A DNA stretch of 64,000 bases, taken from positions 1 to 64,000 of the forward strand of contig NJFT01000016.1 in the NCBI GenBank assembly GCA_002221725.1, read 5' to 3'. The translations under genes and the position numbers were made by a program. Positions 12,190 to 23,566 of the stretch are shown here, piece after piece; position 1 is the first letter of the stretch; each line of letters begins with the position of its first letter. The notes below the pieces were generated by a model. It was not told where the DNA came from. It did not search any database and saw only the letters and a list, made by a program, of their open reading frames with translations. The DNA comes from Scedosporium boydii (taxonomy: Eukaryota > Ascomycota > Sordariomycetes > Microascales > Microascaceae).

Positions 12190-13188
12190 ATGCCTCCCCG
12201 GATACCACGCCAGGCCCTCGCGAGGCTCTGCCCCCTCGCCCACGAAACCCGCACCCTCCTCCTCACGCGCCCGCTCTCAACGACCCCAGCACCGCAAGCC
12301 ACCGTAGCAGTCTCCTCTGCCTCCTCGCGGCTCCCCGCCGACTACGTCCCCACGACCCAGCCCCCGAGCGCCCGCCGGCCCGAAAAGCGCCAAGCCCAGC
12401 TCATCCGCTCCTACACGTCCCTCCTGCGCTCGACGCCCCTCATCCTCTTCCTCCAACACAATAACCTGACGGCCATAGAATGGATGGCCGTCCGCCGCGA
12501 GCTCAAGGTCGCCCTCGAGGCCGTCGGCCCTGTGGCCGTGGGCAGTGAATCGGTTGACTTGGCGCCATATATCAAGTTGGAAGTTCTGAGGGCGAGGATG
12601 TTCAACCAAGCGCTCAAGATTACGGAATTCTTCGACGCTGATAAAGCCGCTGAGGATCCCGCCACGGCTAGGACGGATAAGCATGGCCCCTTGGTCCACG
12701 ACCTCTCCCTCGCCGCCTACGAATCCGTCAAACGCGCCGAAGAGGAAGGCAAAACCTCGGACCCGGACTCCGTCTACGCCCAGCTGAGCCCTCTCATGAC
12801 GGGCCCCGTAGCAGCCCTCGTCTTCCCCGCCGTGTCCCCCGCCCATCTCGCGGCTGCGCTGACCGTTTTCGCCCCGAGCGCGCCGCAGTTCCCTGCTCCC
12901 AGCAGGAAGAAGGCCCCCGGGTACCATGACCCCGTCGTGCAGGGTGCGTTGGCGAAGATTCTTCTCGTGGGCGGACGCGTGGAGGGTAAGATCTTTGATG
13001 TGGACGGCGTGAAGTGGGTTGGTGGTATCGAGGGTGGTTTGGATGGATTGAGGGCCCAGCTGGTGGCTATGTTGCAGGGCGTTGGGTTGGGTGTTACGAG
13101 TGCTTTGGAGAGCGGGTCGAAGAATTTGTGGCTTGCGCTTGAGGGGAGGAAGATGCAGTTGGAGGAGGGTGAGAAGAAGCAGGAGTAA
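12190..13188 (+). CDS. Mitochondrial large-subunit ribosomal protein uL10m (MRPL11-type)
   Basis: Single-exon protein of 332 residues. It forms the base of the L7/L12 stalk of the mitochondrial ribosome. The first ~50 residues are rich in Arg, Ala, Ser and Thr and contain RPLSTTPAP, typical of a mitochondrial presequence. The L10 fold follows: KRQAQLIRSYTSLLRSTPLILFLQHNNLTAIEWMAVRREL, IKLEVLRARMFNQAL, LMTGPVAALVFPAVSPAHLAAAL, and a C-terminal KILLVGGRVEGKIFDVDGVKWV. This order and the short 'LILFLQHNNLT' strand match fungal MRPL11. The start is the first ATG, and the predicted targeting peptide supports it. Confidence 0.87.
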   Translation: MPPRIPRQALARLCPLAHETRTLLLTRPLSTTPAPQATVAVSSASSRLPADYVPTTQPPSARRPEKRQAQLIRSYTSLLRSTPLILFLQHNNLTAIEWMAVRRELKVALEAVGPVAVGSESVDLAPYIKLEVLRARMFNQALKITEFFDADKAAEDPATARTDKHGPLVHDLSLAAYESVKRAEEEGKTSDPDSVYAQLSPLMTGPVAALVFPAVSPAHLAAALTVFAPSAPQFPAPSRKKAPGYHDPVVQGALAKILLVGGRVEGKIFDVDGVKWVGGIEGGLDGLRAQLVAMLQGVGLGVTSALESGSKNLWLALEGRKMQLEEGEKKQE

Positions 13189-14191
13189 GGATGAGGGGGT
13201 TGAGAGAGGGTTAATGTGTTTGATATGGGGTGTGAGAGACCTGGGGGCTTTTCGGGGTCCCCTTCTTGTGTAAGATATCAATATTTGTATGCATATATGT
13301 GTACCATCTTGATCTCCTTTGGTTGTTAAAGAAAAGAAACGATAGAAAAGCTCATTTTACAATGGGATGCAGCATGTACTTTGAAATCTCCCTCGAGAGT
13401 TTCTGGCCTACAACTACGGGTGAGGTTCTGTAATTAGTAGATAAGGGGAAACATGGAACAAGATGGGAGACCTGAGATGGGATATGAATCCGACTCTATC
13501 TGCGGCCAACCCTTGTAGTTTCTCATGCGTCAACGTTAATCTTTCCCAAAAGCCCTGGAAAAAGAAAGATATACTGAAACATTGAAAATACAGAGAAATC
13601 CATAAGTGAATTGGTGATGTAAAAAGAAATGGAAAAAAAAAAAAAAGAAACAAAAAAAAGGCAAAAAAGCTCGGCTCCGGGATCGAATGAACCCATCGCC
13701 TACGAAAACAATCCGGGGTCGTTTTCTAGCCTTTTGAGTCGCTGGTCTTGGCCCGCCAGACCATCATGAGTGCAGGCTCACTTGAACAACTCGGCTGGTA
13801 GATTCGCTCGGTATCCTCATATATAAAGCTATAGTTAGGTCTGGGCTTGTGATGGAAGGAGAGAAGGAGCTCTGGCAAGGTTTCTTCCCTTGACCCCAAG
13901 CACCACCGCGCTCACAATGCATATCCTCACGCTCACGAAAAGTCCGTCTTCAGTTTTCAGCCAAGGAAACTAACCATTTCTCTGCTCACCAGAAGTGTAC
14001 GGAAAAGAAACTGTTTGTCAAAGTCGAATAGTCATACAATTGTCTATATGCATTGCCCAATCTCAACTACGCTGCGCCGGCTGCACACAGCGAAGCGAAG
14101 CCAAGTCCACCAAACTCCCATTTCCCGAGCGCGTTTCTGTACGATAATCGAGCAGTTGTACAACGGCCATGGCCCATGGCAAAGTGGTGAA
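13189..14191. other. Convergent spacer between uL10m and RPT5
   Basis: Contains both 3' ends, an A14 run at 13633-13646, and a putative Pol III element on the minus strand (listed separately). No protein gene is seen. Confidence 0.55.
13663..13762 (-). repeat. Putative Pol III-type element, copy A
   Basis: Read on the minus strand, this ~100 nt element has AGCGACTCAAAAGGCTAG, then an AAAAC..GTTTTC hairpin, then a B-box-like CATTCGATCC (complement of 13680-13689), and ends in a T6 run (13668-13663) followed by more T-rich sequence. The same ordered modules occur at 47954-48066. It does not fold as a canonical tRNA, because the T-stem does not pair. It could be a diverged tRNA-derived SINE or a small Pol III RNA gene. 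Confidence 0.35.
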
Positions 14192-15859
14192 TTAGGCATA
14201 GAAATTGACAGTCTGGTGAAACTCAAGGTTAGCTTCTCTCCATCTCCACGATCATCGGCACGGAAACTCTCATTACTCACCTCCTTCTTCTTCGATTGCA
14301 CCTCAGCAATGGCATCAACATAATGCTCGTGGCTGACCTTATCCTTGCCCATCCTCAACGCAATCATGCCCGCCTCAACACAAACAGCCTTGAGCATAGC
14401 ACCACCAAACTCGTCAGTACTGCGAGCCAACTCGCCCCAGTTGATGCTCTCATCGATGCGCATCTTCCTCGAGTGAATCTTGAGAATCTGGGCACGAGCC
14501 TCCTCGTTAGGTAGCGGGAACTCGATCTTGCGATCCAGACGACCCGATCGGAGCAGGGCGGGATCGAGGACATCCACTCGGTTCGTCGCGGCGAGGACCT
14601 TGATGCGGTCGTCCGAAGCGAAACCGTCGAGCTGGTTGAGGAGCTCCAACATGGTTCGCTGGACCTCTCGGTCACCGCTCTTCTCGCTGTCGAATCGCTT
14701 GGTACCGACGGCGTCCAGCTCGTCGATGAAGATGATCGAAGGCGCCTTCTCCTTGGCAAGGGCGAAGCAGTCTCGGACAAGCTTGGCACCGTCTCCGATA
14801 AACATCTGCACCAGTTGGGGGCCGGCGAGCTTGAGGAAAGTGGCGTCGGTCTGGGCGGCGCAGGCACGGGCGAGAAGAGTTTTGCCGGTACCAGGAGGCC
14901 CGTACATTAGAGCTCCTAAAACAAACACAGTCTGTCAGAATATACGCCATAGTGAAAGTAATCCAACCGGGGGGCATCAACATACCCTTCGGCGCCTTGA
15001 TACCGATGGCCTTGAAGCGCTCAGCCTCCTTCATGGGCCAAACGATGGCTTCCACCAGCTCGTCAATCTGCTTAGATAGACCGCCGACGTCCGTATACTG
15101 TTCCTTTGGCTTCTCGTCAACCTCCATGGCCTTGACACGGCTGTCATACTCGGCTGGCAGCGTGTCGAGGATGAGGTACGAATCCTTATTAACACCAATT
15201 AGATCGCCGGGCTTCAGGTTGTCCGGGTCGACGAGACCGATGAGCGGTAGGAAGATGGTCTGTCGCGTTGACGTCTTTATCACTGCAGACTTGCCGACAC
15301 GCGTGGCGTCGAGATCGATATTAGCACCTTCCTCGGACGATTCGGCTGTGGGATCGAGGTCGAGCAGCTCTACTACGTTTCCGACGAGGTACGGTAATTG
15401 CCTGAAGAGGACGGACAGCGTTAGCATTTATCGACCAGAGATGAAGAGCGGGGGAGGATGAAAAAGAAAAGAATAGAGGAGAAAGAGGCGAATCTTGGAA
15501 CTCTAGTATCCCAATGAGGACTGCGCTTACCTGTTGTTGGCAATCTTGTCCAGGTTATCCTTAATCTTCTCGTTCATCGTAGCCTTCTCATGCGTCAACC
15601 GCTGAAGCTCGCTCCGCATGATCCTCGAATCATTCTCCAGGAGCCGCTTCCGCGTCAATATGTCTTGCGTGCTGAGGTTGAGAATCTCCTCGTCGAGGAC
15701 ATCATCGGGCTCGGCGTCCTTCATCTCGGCGTCACCATCACGGTCGTCGCCGGAATCCTTCTTCTCGCCATTCCCTTTGCCGTCGTTTCCGTCCTTTTTA
15801 TCCTTATCCTCCTGCTGGTCGCGGCGATCGAGATCATCAAGCTCCTCGAGGGTCGACAT
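14192..15859 (-). CDS. RPT5: 26S proteasome regulatory ATPase subunit 6A
   Basis: One of six AAA ATPases in the base of the 19S regulatory particle, unfolding ubiquitinated substrates for the 20S core. Minus-strand exons are 15859-15531, 15401-14986, 14915-14281 and a 21-nt terminal exon 14212-14192, giving 466 residues. An acidic/Lys-rich N-terminal extension precedes the coiled coil ([21 protein letters not shown]). The OB domain and AAA module follow: GPPGTGKT (254-261, Walker A), IIFIDELD (309-316, Walker B), and the arginine-finger region [10 protein letters not shown]. The last exon encodes TVNFYA, the HbYX-type tail that docks into the 20S alpha ring. That tail was the reason for choosing the acceptor at 14214-14213. 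Length slightly exceeds yeast Rpt5 (434) because of the N-terminal extension. Confidence 0.97.
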
Positions 15860-16795
15860 TGTGTTGGATTGGGATGGAAAGTGGCGAAGAGAGGTTGTGG
15901 TCTGGATAGGTAGGTGGGGATGCGTAGAGTAGGGGAATAAAAGCGAAAAATTACAATGTTACGATTGTAGGCAAGGATGGGGGAAGAGGAGAAGAGAAAT
16001 GGCGGTTGTTATGAGTGGTGTTGGGGCCAAGAGGTCGATAATGTGTGTTTGAGTGATGGAAAGGCTCCCAAACGTCGAGCGTTCGCAGTTTGGAGCTTGT
16101 TGCTGTGTTGAGCATCAATCAGCCTTCAGGTCATGACAAGCTCGCGTAATCCACAGAGCAGCCTTGAGCGCCAAGTGGCAGCAGAGCACGGACCAACAGT
16201 AATACTCTTCCCAATTGGTACCAAGTGGCGAATTAAGCCACATGCTTACTCATCATCCCAACCGCAACAGACCGAAGGCTGAGGAAAGGGAAGGAGCTTA
16301 CTCGAGCATCTTGATCACAGATGTTCATGATGTCAATCATATTATTCTTTACAGAAAACCCTAGAATAAATTCTCGAAAATTGCCTAGGTCAAGTACTCA
16401 AATAATAGCTTCCGGCGCAGACTTTTGGACCGATTTGGGCTATCTTGCATTAAGTGAGCTTACTCGGCAGTGCTCATTCCTCGCCTCCTCGGCTGGAAAC
16501 GAGTGCAACGCCATCTGCCCGCGAGGACGGACAATCGACTAACAAACGGAAACAGAAAAACCAGCTTTATTTTTAACCCCCATCTCTCGGGGAACAAATC
16601 TACTAGTACTATTGTGTGTGGAGAAAAATTCATAGGCATGACCCATTTTGCATCACTCATTCCCATAACTCTGCCTCCACCTCCTTCTTGGTAACGCCAC
16701 AGCCCGCGCCCCCTTGATCGATCCAACTTTCTTTCTTCAACAAAGTCGAATGCCATTACAGAACATATGATAGACGGCATGGCTTAAGGCACGGC
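15860..16795. other. Upstream region of RPT5 and 3' region of SEC26
   Basis: Both flanking genes are on the minus strand, so this holds the RPT5 promoter and the SEC26 3' untranslated region. No coding evidence or repeat family is seen. Confidence 0.55.
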
Positions 16796-19700
16796 TTAAG
16801 CTGCGCTTCCGATCTTGTTCAACCCCTTTAACGAGCCCAGACTCAATGCCAGCCCTTGCGACCTGCTTCTTATCCTGACAAATCCGGTGATGAGTCCGTC
16901 TTCGCCTTCTTGCTCGATGCTCAAGTTCGCTAGCGCATCCTCACCTACATGACAGAGGTCGTTTGTTAGTATTCTAGGTTTTCTATATGTAAGTTGGGAG
17001 AGGGAGGAGGCAAAGACTATGAATCACGTACCAAACACACTACGAGCGTAGAGATTGGCGCTCAAGAATTGGCAATCGCCCTTCATGCTAGCCTCGGGAG
17101 TAAGGCAGTTCATATTGGTACAAGCCATGAGTTGCTCAAGGAACTCGCGGAGCGACTTGCACTTGGACTTGATATTGACCTTGTTCTCCCACTCGAATTC
17201 ATTCCACATCGTGCGGAACTGCGTCTCCGTGCACGTCGCGGGCTGGATGTAGTCCATGATATCGACATGGAGATCATTAAGAATGACAACGTTCGTGTCC
17301 GTAGAGTGGGCACCCTCATAGACTACGTTGCCGAAAATAACTCCGGTATCCGTCGACGACACCTTGATGGTGCACTGAACGTTATGGAAGTCGTGGGGTC
17401 CCAGGTTCTGCGTGGTCGGCCTCTCGACAACCTTGAGATCCCCGAGCGTCGCGAACTCGACGGCAAGGTTCTGGAGAGTCTCGGTAGTTTGGTTGACGAG
17501 GAGCACGTCGAGCACGATATCGAATTGGTGGACCTTGACGTAAGCCTCGGCGTAGACAGGGTCCGAGAATCCGGTGAGCTGCACGACACGGCTGAGCTTC
17601 GACGAGAGGTCCTCCGTCACGGACTCGCCACCAGTGGCCCGCTCAAGATCAACATCCATAAGCTCCAGCCCCGCATCAGCGTTCTTCTTCGCAAGCTGCC
17701 GAATCTGGAAAACGTCGTCAACCTGAACAGCAGTCTTGGCCTTCTCGGCAGCGTCCTTCGCCGCGCGCTTCTTCTCTTCCACCTGGACCATGGCACGGAA
17801 AGCCTTCCGGGTATCGTCGAGGAAAACGGTCTCAAGCTCCTTGTGGGTCGTGAACTCGGAGAGCGATCGGACACAAGACATTATCCGATCGACAGAGTCT
17901 TCGTCGATGGGGGCCTTGACGAATTGGGACTGGCCAACACGGACAATGGAGATCATGATAAGCATAGCTTCAGCCCGGAGAGCGTTAGTCCGCGCAGGCT
18001 CCGACGAGATCTCGGAATGCCTCATCACAAGCTTGACAAGGGTAGAAGAGAGCACGGTAGCGAGGTAGTAGTCGCCATCGAGGATGAGTTGTCGAAGAGG
18101 GGGCTTTTGCGCTGCCTTGACAGCTTCCAACTTGGCCGCTGCCGAGGACTGGCTCGTCAATGCCGTCTCCGTAGCATAGGTGCCATCCGCCAGCACTCGT
18201 CGAGAACCGCTGGGGGCAGCCGGCTTGGAATGACCGTTCACCTGGTCGTCATCCTTCTTCTCCTCTGCATCGACGTTGTCAAGGAGGCGCTGCTCAGAAG
18301 CGAGGATGGGTATTTCTCCGAGACTAGCCCGGATTCGCTTCCACGCATCACGGATGTCCTTCTCCTCGGCCGAGTATTCGCCGATGATCCAGAGAATACC
18401 CCTATAGACCTTGCCAGCTCGAACCTCACCAAGAGTACCGGCCAGCCTAGGGAGGATGGACGCCCGCAGGTTGGGGAACTTCTCGACTACCTCCTTGACG
18501 AAGCTGATAACATCAACAGCAGAGGCATTGTTGAAGTCGGCAATGAAGTCCATAAGAAGGTCGACAACGCTGGCTGCGACCTCGGAGAACTTGATGGCAC
18601 ATTGATGTATGGAATGGATCAGGAGCTGGCGATACTCCGAGTTCTTCTCGTACTCCTGGTCCACCGTCTTCGAAAGCTCCTTCTTGAGGAGCAAGACAAC
18701 TTCTTCCACGTTCTTGCTTGAGACCATCTCCAAAGCGAGAGTCAATGCTTTTCGGCGGACGTCGATATCGGGGCTAGAAAGGGCTCGGAGAATATCCATA
18801 ACAAGATCGTCGAGGACGCCTTCGTTCTTCCTCCTCAATTGGTCCACCCGGTCGAGAACGATCAGCTTAACATTATTATCGGGCTCCTTGATGCTAAGCT
18901 CAATAAACTTGGCGGCCGCCGCCTTAACAGCAACGGGGTTGTTGGTAAGCGCCGTTAGGGATGAAGCGGCCTCGTAGACAACGGTCGAAGCACCCGCCTC
19001 GAGTAAGTCGAAGATGAGTCGGAGATACCGGGCCTTTCATGTGCAAGTTAGTACATCCCTCAACCCGGGGAGCGACAAGGGACAGGCTGGGACAATGACG
19101 GCCAACATCCATACATACCTTGTTCTGGGCGTTCTGAACCGCATCTTTGCGGATAAATTCAATCTCAACAAGCTGCAAAAGCTCCTCCGCGTTAGGTATG
19201 CCGTCAAAAACTTGGCTAAGGTAGGCAAGCGCTCGGTCATGGTCTATGCTAGCAAGAGCAGCGAAAGCATTGCGCTTGCAGGTTGCGTCGCTCTCTCCTT
19301 CGAGGAAAGTCGAGATGAGATCGGAAGCGTCAGGGATAAGCGAGGGGGAGTGCTGGAAAATGGACGACACGGCGAACACAGCGTTCTTCCGGACGTAGGC
19401 ATGGCGGTGCTCAAGGCAGGCGCGGGCCGAGGACAGCAGGGGTTCGATGAGCTCGGGTTCTCGAAGCTTGCAGAGGAAACGGAGTGTGTTTCCACGAATG
19501 TACTCGTTGGGATGTTGGAGGTCATTGCGGATGCCATTGCTACACAGGAGACCGTGTTAGTAGATCCGATGTGCAGTGCGTTGGATGCCCTATGATAGAC
19601 CGTAACCCACCAGACTAAGATCATTTCCTGCTTAAGCTTGCCGCTAGAATCAAGCTTGGGACATATCTCGTAGTAAAAGTAGAGAAGCTTCTTGAGCGGC

Positions 19701-19915
19701 TTGGACTTGGATGGCATGACGAATCGAATGATGTGCATAAGGAGGGAGGGCATGGGGTCGCCATTGAGCATGATTGTGAGAATCCGCTTCATGGTTTCCA
19801 CCTTGGTCTCATCGGTTCCTTTCTCCAGCTGCATCCGCAGGTCGGAGACGGAGGGGATATCGGCGGTGTTATCCTGGTGCACCAGGCTGTAGGCATTTTC
19901 GAGAAAGGTCGTCAT
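16796..19915 (-). CDS. SEC26: Coatomer subunit beta (beta-COP)
   Basis: Subunit of the COPI coat that drives retrograde Golgi-to-ER vesicle traffic. Minus-strand exons are 19915-19611, 19539-19119, 19033-17032 and 16944-16796, giving 958 residues (yeast Sec26 is 973). The N-terminal HEAT-repeat solenoid carries hallmark segments such as [32 protein letters not shown] and [16 protein letters not shown] linker of mixed charge follows (near 490-520), then the C-terminal appendage domain with [25 protein letters not shown] and [25 protein letters not shown]. The final exon reads [12 protein letters not shown] to the C-terminal LNKIGSAA. All intron phases close. The gene is divergent from MAGO. 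Confidence 0.97.
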
Positions 19916-20768
19916 GGTGGCTGGTATCTTGGTCCGTACGACGGAGCCAGCTCGATCGGTCAGATTACGTCGGGTAAGGTGTTGATCAGGAGCTGGGTCG
20001 GGACCCGGGTTAGATAGGAGATGACGACTTGAATCGAGGGGTGGTTAAGACTAGAGGATTAGGTTGCGAGATAGTGGAGGTGGTCCAGGGAGTCGTGGGA
20101 GGGCGGAAAAGAGGAGACGATCGAACGTCGACCATGCGAAGAGAACTGTCGGAACGCCTGGTCCTAGTTAGATGGCAGTGCGCCACAACACAAGGTCGAG
20201 ATGTTCGCTGTCGCAGGGGGCTAGAGGCTGGTGTGGACAGGTCAACGAGATGTTAGGGGTGGCATCTTTTGGTGAATCTGGCCTGCGCGACCCTCGCCCT
20301 CTCCCAATTCCAGGTACGTACCCCCGGATCGCAGTGCTAACTGGCCAGATTTTGGTGATAGTCACGTGATTTGACCAGACGTCAGCGGTGTCTGTCAAGG
20401 GGTGACAAGTACGAAGCAGTGGTCGCAGCACGCAGTGTAGAGGAACAAGGTTTAATTGGAGGTACTAGTACTTCGTACATTGAGGATCGATTATGTAATA
20501 AGACTTGGACGGATGAAGTCGAGTGGCAACAGCCTGGAACAATTGAGCAACGTGAGAGCTGCCCCGCGGTCGAGTCCAAAAAAGCACCCCTCCATGCACT
20601 CAACGCCAGCGAAACTGTGTGTGATGAGTGCTGTGCGGTGAGAAGGCTGGGCCTTAGTCTCTTAATCGAAGTGAACTTTATCAACTTACCTCCTCCAACT
20701 CTTACATACTCAATCCGGTTTTCAACCCTCGAAGCCTCTTGACACCGAATTCATCAAGGGTTGCCACC
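19916..20768. promoter_or_regulatory. Divergent promoter region of SEC26 and MAGO
   Basis: 853 bp between outward-facing start codons. It contains one copy of the recurrent palindrome-like TACTTCGTA (20469-20477). A pyrimidine-rich stretch precedes MAGO, whose ATG sits in a good context (CACCATGG). No other element is recognised. Confidence 0.45.
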
Positions 20769-21537
20769 ATGGCATCCAACGAAGGCTTCTACCTGCGCTA
20801 CTAGTATGTTTCTGTCGAATTCTTGACCCACAGCAAGACAAGGCTGACACCAAAGTCTTCCAGCTCCGGACACTCGGGTCGATTCGGCCATGAGTTCTTG
20901 GGTTCGTTACCAAGGGCAACCCTCCCAGTATGTTGGAAGGGCTTCTAATCTTGTCGCCTCACAGAATTTGACTTCCGTGTCGTGGGCGATGGTCGAAGCG
21001 CCGTCGCCAGATATGCCAACAATTCCAATTATCGAAATGACAGTCTCATCCGGAAAGAGAGTACGGCGCAATGTCTCGGGTGACCGCATGGATTACCCGT
21101 CAGTTTACTAATTTGAATCGGCAGTGTGTGTGAGCTCAACGGTTATCGATGAGATTAAACGAATCGTCAAGTCGAGTGAGATCCTGAAGTGCGTCAAGGC
21201 CCGACCATCGCAATGGTCAACACAAGCTAACCCAGCGTAGGGAAGACGATAAGAAGTGGCCGCAGAAGAACAAGGATGGGCGCCAGGAGCTAGAAATCAG
21301 GCTCGGCGGCGAACACGTCTCTTTTGAGGTGAGTTATACGATGTGACTCTCAAGATGAGAGAGACCCGAAGACATGAGGCTAATCGATCCCGGTAGACCG
21401 CCAAGATCGGATCCCTCGTGGATGTGAGAGAATCGGCGGACCCCGAAGGCCTACGAGTGTTTTACTATTTGGTACAAGACCTCAAGGCTCTCGTATTCAG
21501 TTTGATCTCCCTTCACTTCAAGATCAAGCCTATTTAA
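20769..21537 (+). CDS. MAGO: Exon-junction complex core protein Mago nashi
   Basis: MAGO pairs with Y14 to clamp eIF4A3 on spliced mRNA in the exon-junction complex. The gene is densely split into six exons: 20769-20803, 20864-20901, 20965-21060, 21125-21188, 21241-21328 and 21397-21537, giving 153 residues. The product is unmistakable: [81 protein letters not shown], and the C-terminal [15 protein letters not shown]. All five introns are 51-68 bp. Intron retention is easy to mistake for a broken gene here, because every single-frame reading is interrupted. Confidence 0.97.
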
Positions 21538-22414
21538 AACTGCAGTCGAAAGGAAGTTGGGATAGCGGGGATGACCTAGACGTTATGTTCAATTCTTTTC
21601 AATCCCAAAAGATACCCAGTAAAACCAAATCGGACTTTTGCTTCGTGTATTAATTTCCACCGAATGATCCATTGGCATTTTCATGCAATGGTTTTGTCAT
21701 GTATTTTCATCCGCCCAGGCCCATCTCCTCATCCAGGTCAAGTATTTGTGTGGGGGATCTCCCAATCTCCCAATTTGGACCAGCTTCTCCAAGATTTGAA
21801 TCGGGATTTTTACTCGGCCGTGTACACATTATAATTGATACTGTGATTAACCCCATTCTCGTCCGCAAGTCGCCCTAATTTTAGTGTCTTCACATGCATT
21901 GTGCACTTTTATGTCCGATTTCGAATGTCCGGTGGGGCTATCACCCGGTGCTATCAACACTGTATGCCAAGTCATCCTGCTCCCACCCAAACAGAGCTTG
22001 GGAAGTCGCAATGATGGTGGTGTGAATCATGCCCATGTCCAGTTAAGTCCAGGGTCATTCCCCTCCATAACACTCCATCCCTTGTTGCTCTCTTGCTCTG
22101 AGTGGAGAAGCAACATAGTTTCTAAGAGAGAGCAATCGAATCGAAACCCCTCCAGCAGACTAAACCGCCAGTGCTACCCGTATCGTAAAAGATAGAGAAC
22201 AGCAGAAACAACGCTCTTTCCCCCCCCTCCTCACCTGTTTTCCGCGGAACGAGGCTGGACCACGAGACCATGGCAATTCGACGCCTTGGCCGCACCCACT
22301 AAGGAGTTAAGGGGATCAGCGACAAGCGACAAGCGACAGCAACCTGAGAACAAGGCTGTCCCACGGGCTCTCACGTTAAATCGTCGCTTACCCCGGAGAC
22401 AATATCACACAGCA
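21538..22414. other. Spacer between MAGO and the UBTD-like gene
   Basis: MAGO 3' region and the promoter/leader of the next gene. No coding evidence. C-runs occur at 22221-22229. Confidence 0.5.
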
Positions 22415-23566
22415 ATGGTATGTCATACGAGGCGAATCCCTGCCCTGCCCAGTAGGGCTGAAAATACTCTTGTTCGATCCACTTCTCGGACTTGCTTCGT
22501 AGCAGAGACGAAGCACACGTAAGGGAGTTCAAGTGTTCCAGTGCTAACCATATCGTCTTATGTCTTATTTGTAGGGTTGCTGCGCTTCCCGCCCATCTGG
22601 CGATGATTCGCCCTACGTCGATGGCGCAACATCAACCTCCTCGCATGCGATCAACACCCAGCCCCCTACACAAGAACAACCTTCAACAGATGAAACGATC
22701 CAAACCACGACGACGGGACCTGGTTCGTCCACACGACGGCATCGACGCAATCAACAGCCGCTAGACCAGCACATTAACAAGCCGCTTCGCCGCCACGTAT
22801 GGGCGTCGAAGAACCGCAGATGGACGAGGGCCTCACTTGATCGAGAGAGATCCGAGTTCTTCGATACTAGGGTAACGGGTCGACCTGAAGTCTGGGCGAC
22901 GTTGCATGCCGTGCTAGAGATTCTATGGAACCCCGAATCTGAGGGTTTGTCAGACGATGGAGCTGAAGAGCTTGCAACTGCGCAGAGCATCCTTGATGCG
23001 GCGGAGATTACTCTCCCGACCGGCAATTTAGCGCAGGGAGCGTACGATTCTTTGGGAAACTACTACGCATTCCACGAATGGATCATCTCGGACCCCACAA
23101 ACATCGTAGAGGGCCATGAGGACGACGTATCGGAACGAATCGAGGACGATGATACGAAGAGGATCCCTCCGTTCGAAGAGTCGGATGATCCCGATGACGA
23201 GGAAGCCGCCCGAAGGAGGGAAGAGAAGGGCAAAGCCGTTGTCGACGTTAGGGACTTGATAACGGTGTACGCCCGGCTGAGCGAAAACGCGCGGGACGTC
23301 AAGGTTGCCGTGGGCAAGTCTGATTCGGTTCGCGTTGTGGCCCGGAAGATTCTCGAGGACTCTGGCGTAAGCAGAACCACTGCAACATGCACCATCTCCC
23401 TCCGCCCCATTTTAACGTAAATTTCTCTGACACTGAGCTTTAGCTCCCTCATGACCGGACTATCCGTATAGCGTATCTAGGAAAGATCCTTCGAGATAAT
23501 GCCTCCCTTCAAGACCAAGGCTGGAAAGCCGGTCACGTAATCAACGCTCTTGTCTTTCCTCGCTAG
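22415..23566 (+). CDS. Ubiquitin domain-containing protein (UBTD1/2-like)
   Basis: Homologous in layout to human UBTD1/UBTD2, which interact with E2/E3 enzymes and influence ubiquitination. Exons are 22415-22417 (the ATG alone), 22575-23366 and 23444-23566, giving 305 residues. The spliced N-terminus is MGCCASRPSGDDS, a typical N-myristoylation plus palmitoylation signal, which is why I accept the start-only first exon; family members begin MGxC. The DC-UbP/UBTD N-terminal domain reads LDQHINKPLRRHVWASKNRRW, FFDTRVTGRPEVWATLHAVLE, ELATAQSILDAAEITLPTGN and AYDSLGNYYAFHEWIISDPTNIV. The ubiquitin-like tail includes VRVVARKILEDSG and LPHDRTIRIAYLGKILRDNASL. An acidic stretch links the two. The membrane location is inferred from the N-terminus. 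Confidence 0.86.

Noticed and set aside
12277..13281. 334-codon minus-strand open frame opposite uL10m
   Set aside because: Antisense shadow of the mitoribosomal protein gene, rich in Arg/Leu/Pro with no family signature.
16994..18721. 575-codon + strand open frame opposite SEC26
   Set aside because: It is the antisense of well-conserved beta-COP exon 3; the minus strand encodes a recognised protein and the + frame has Leu/Val/Glu-rich mirror composition without a domain.
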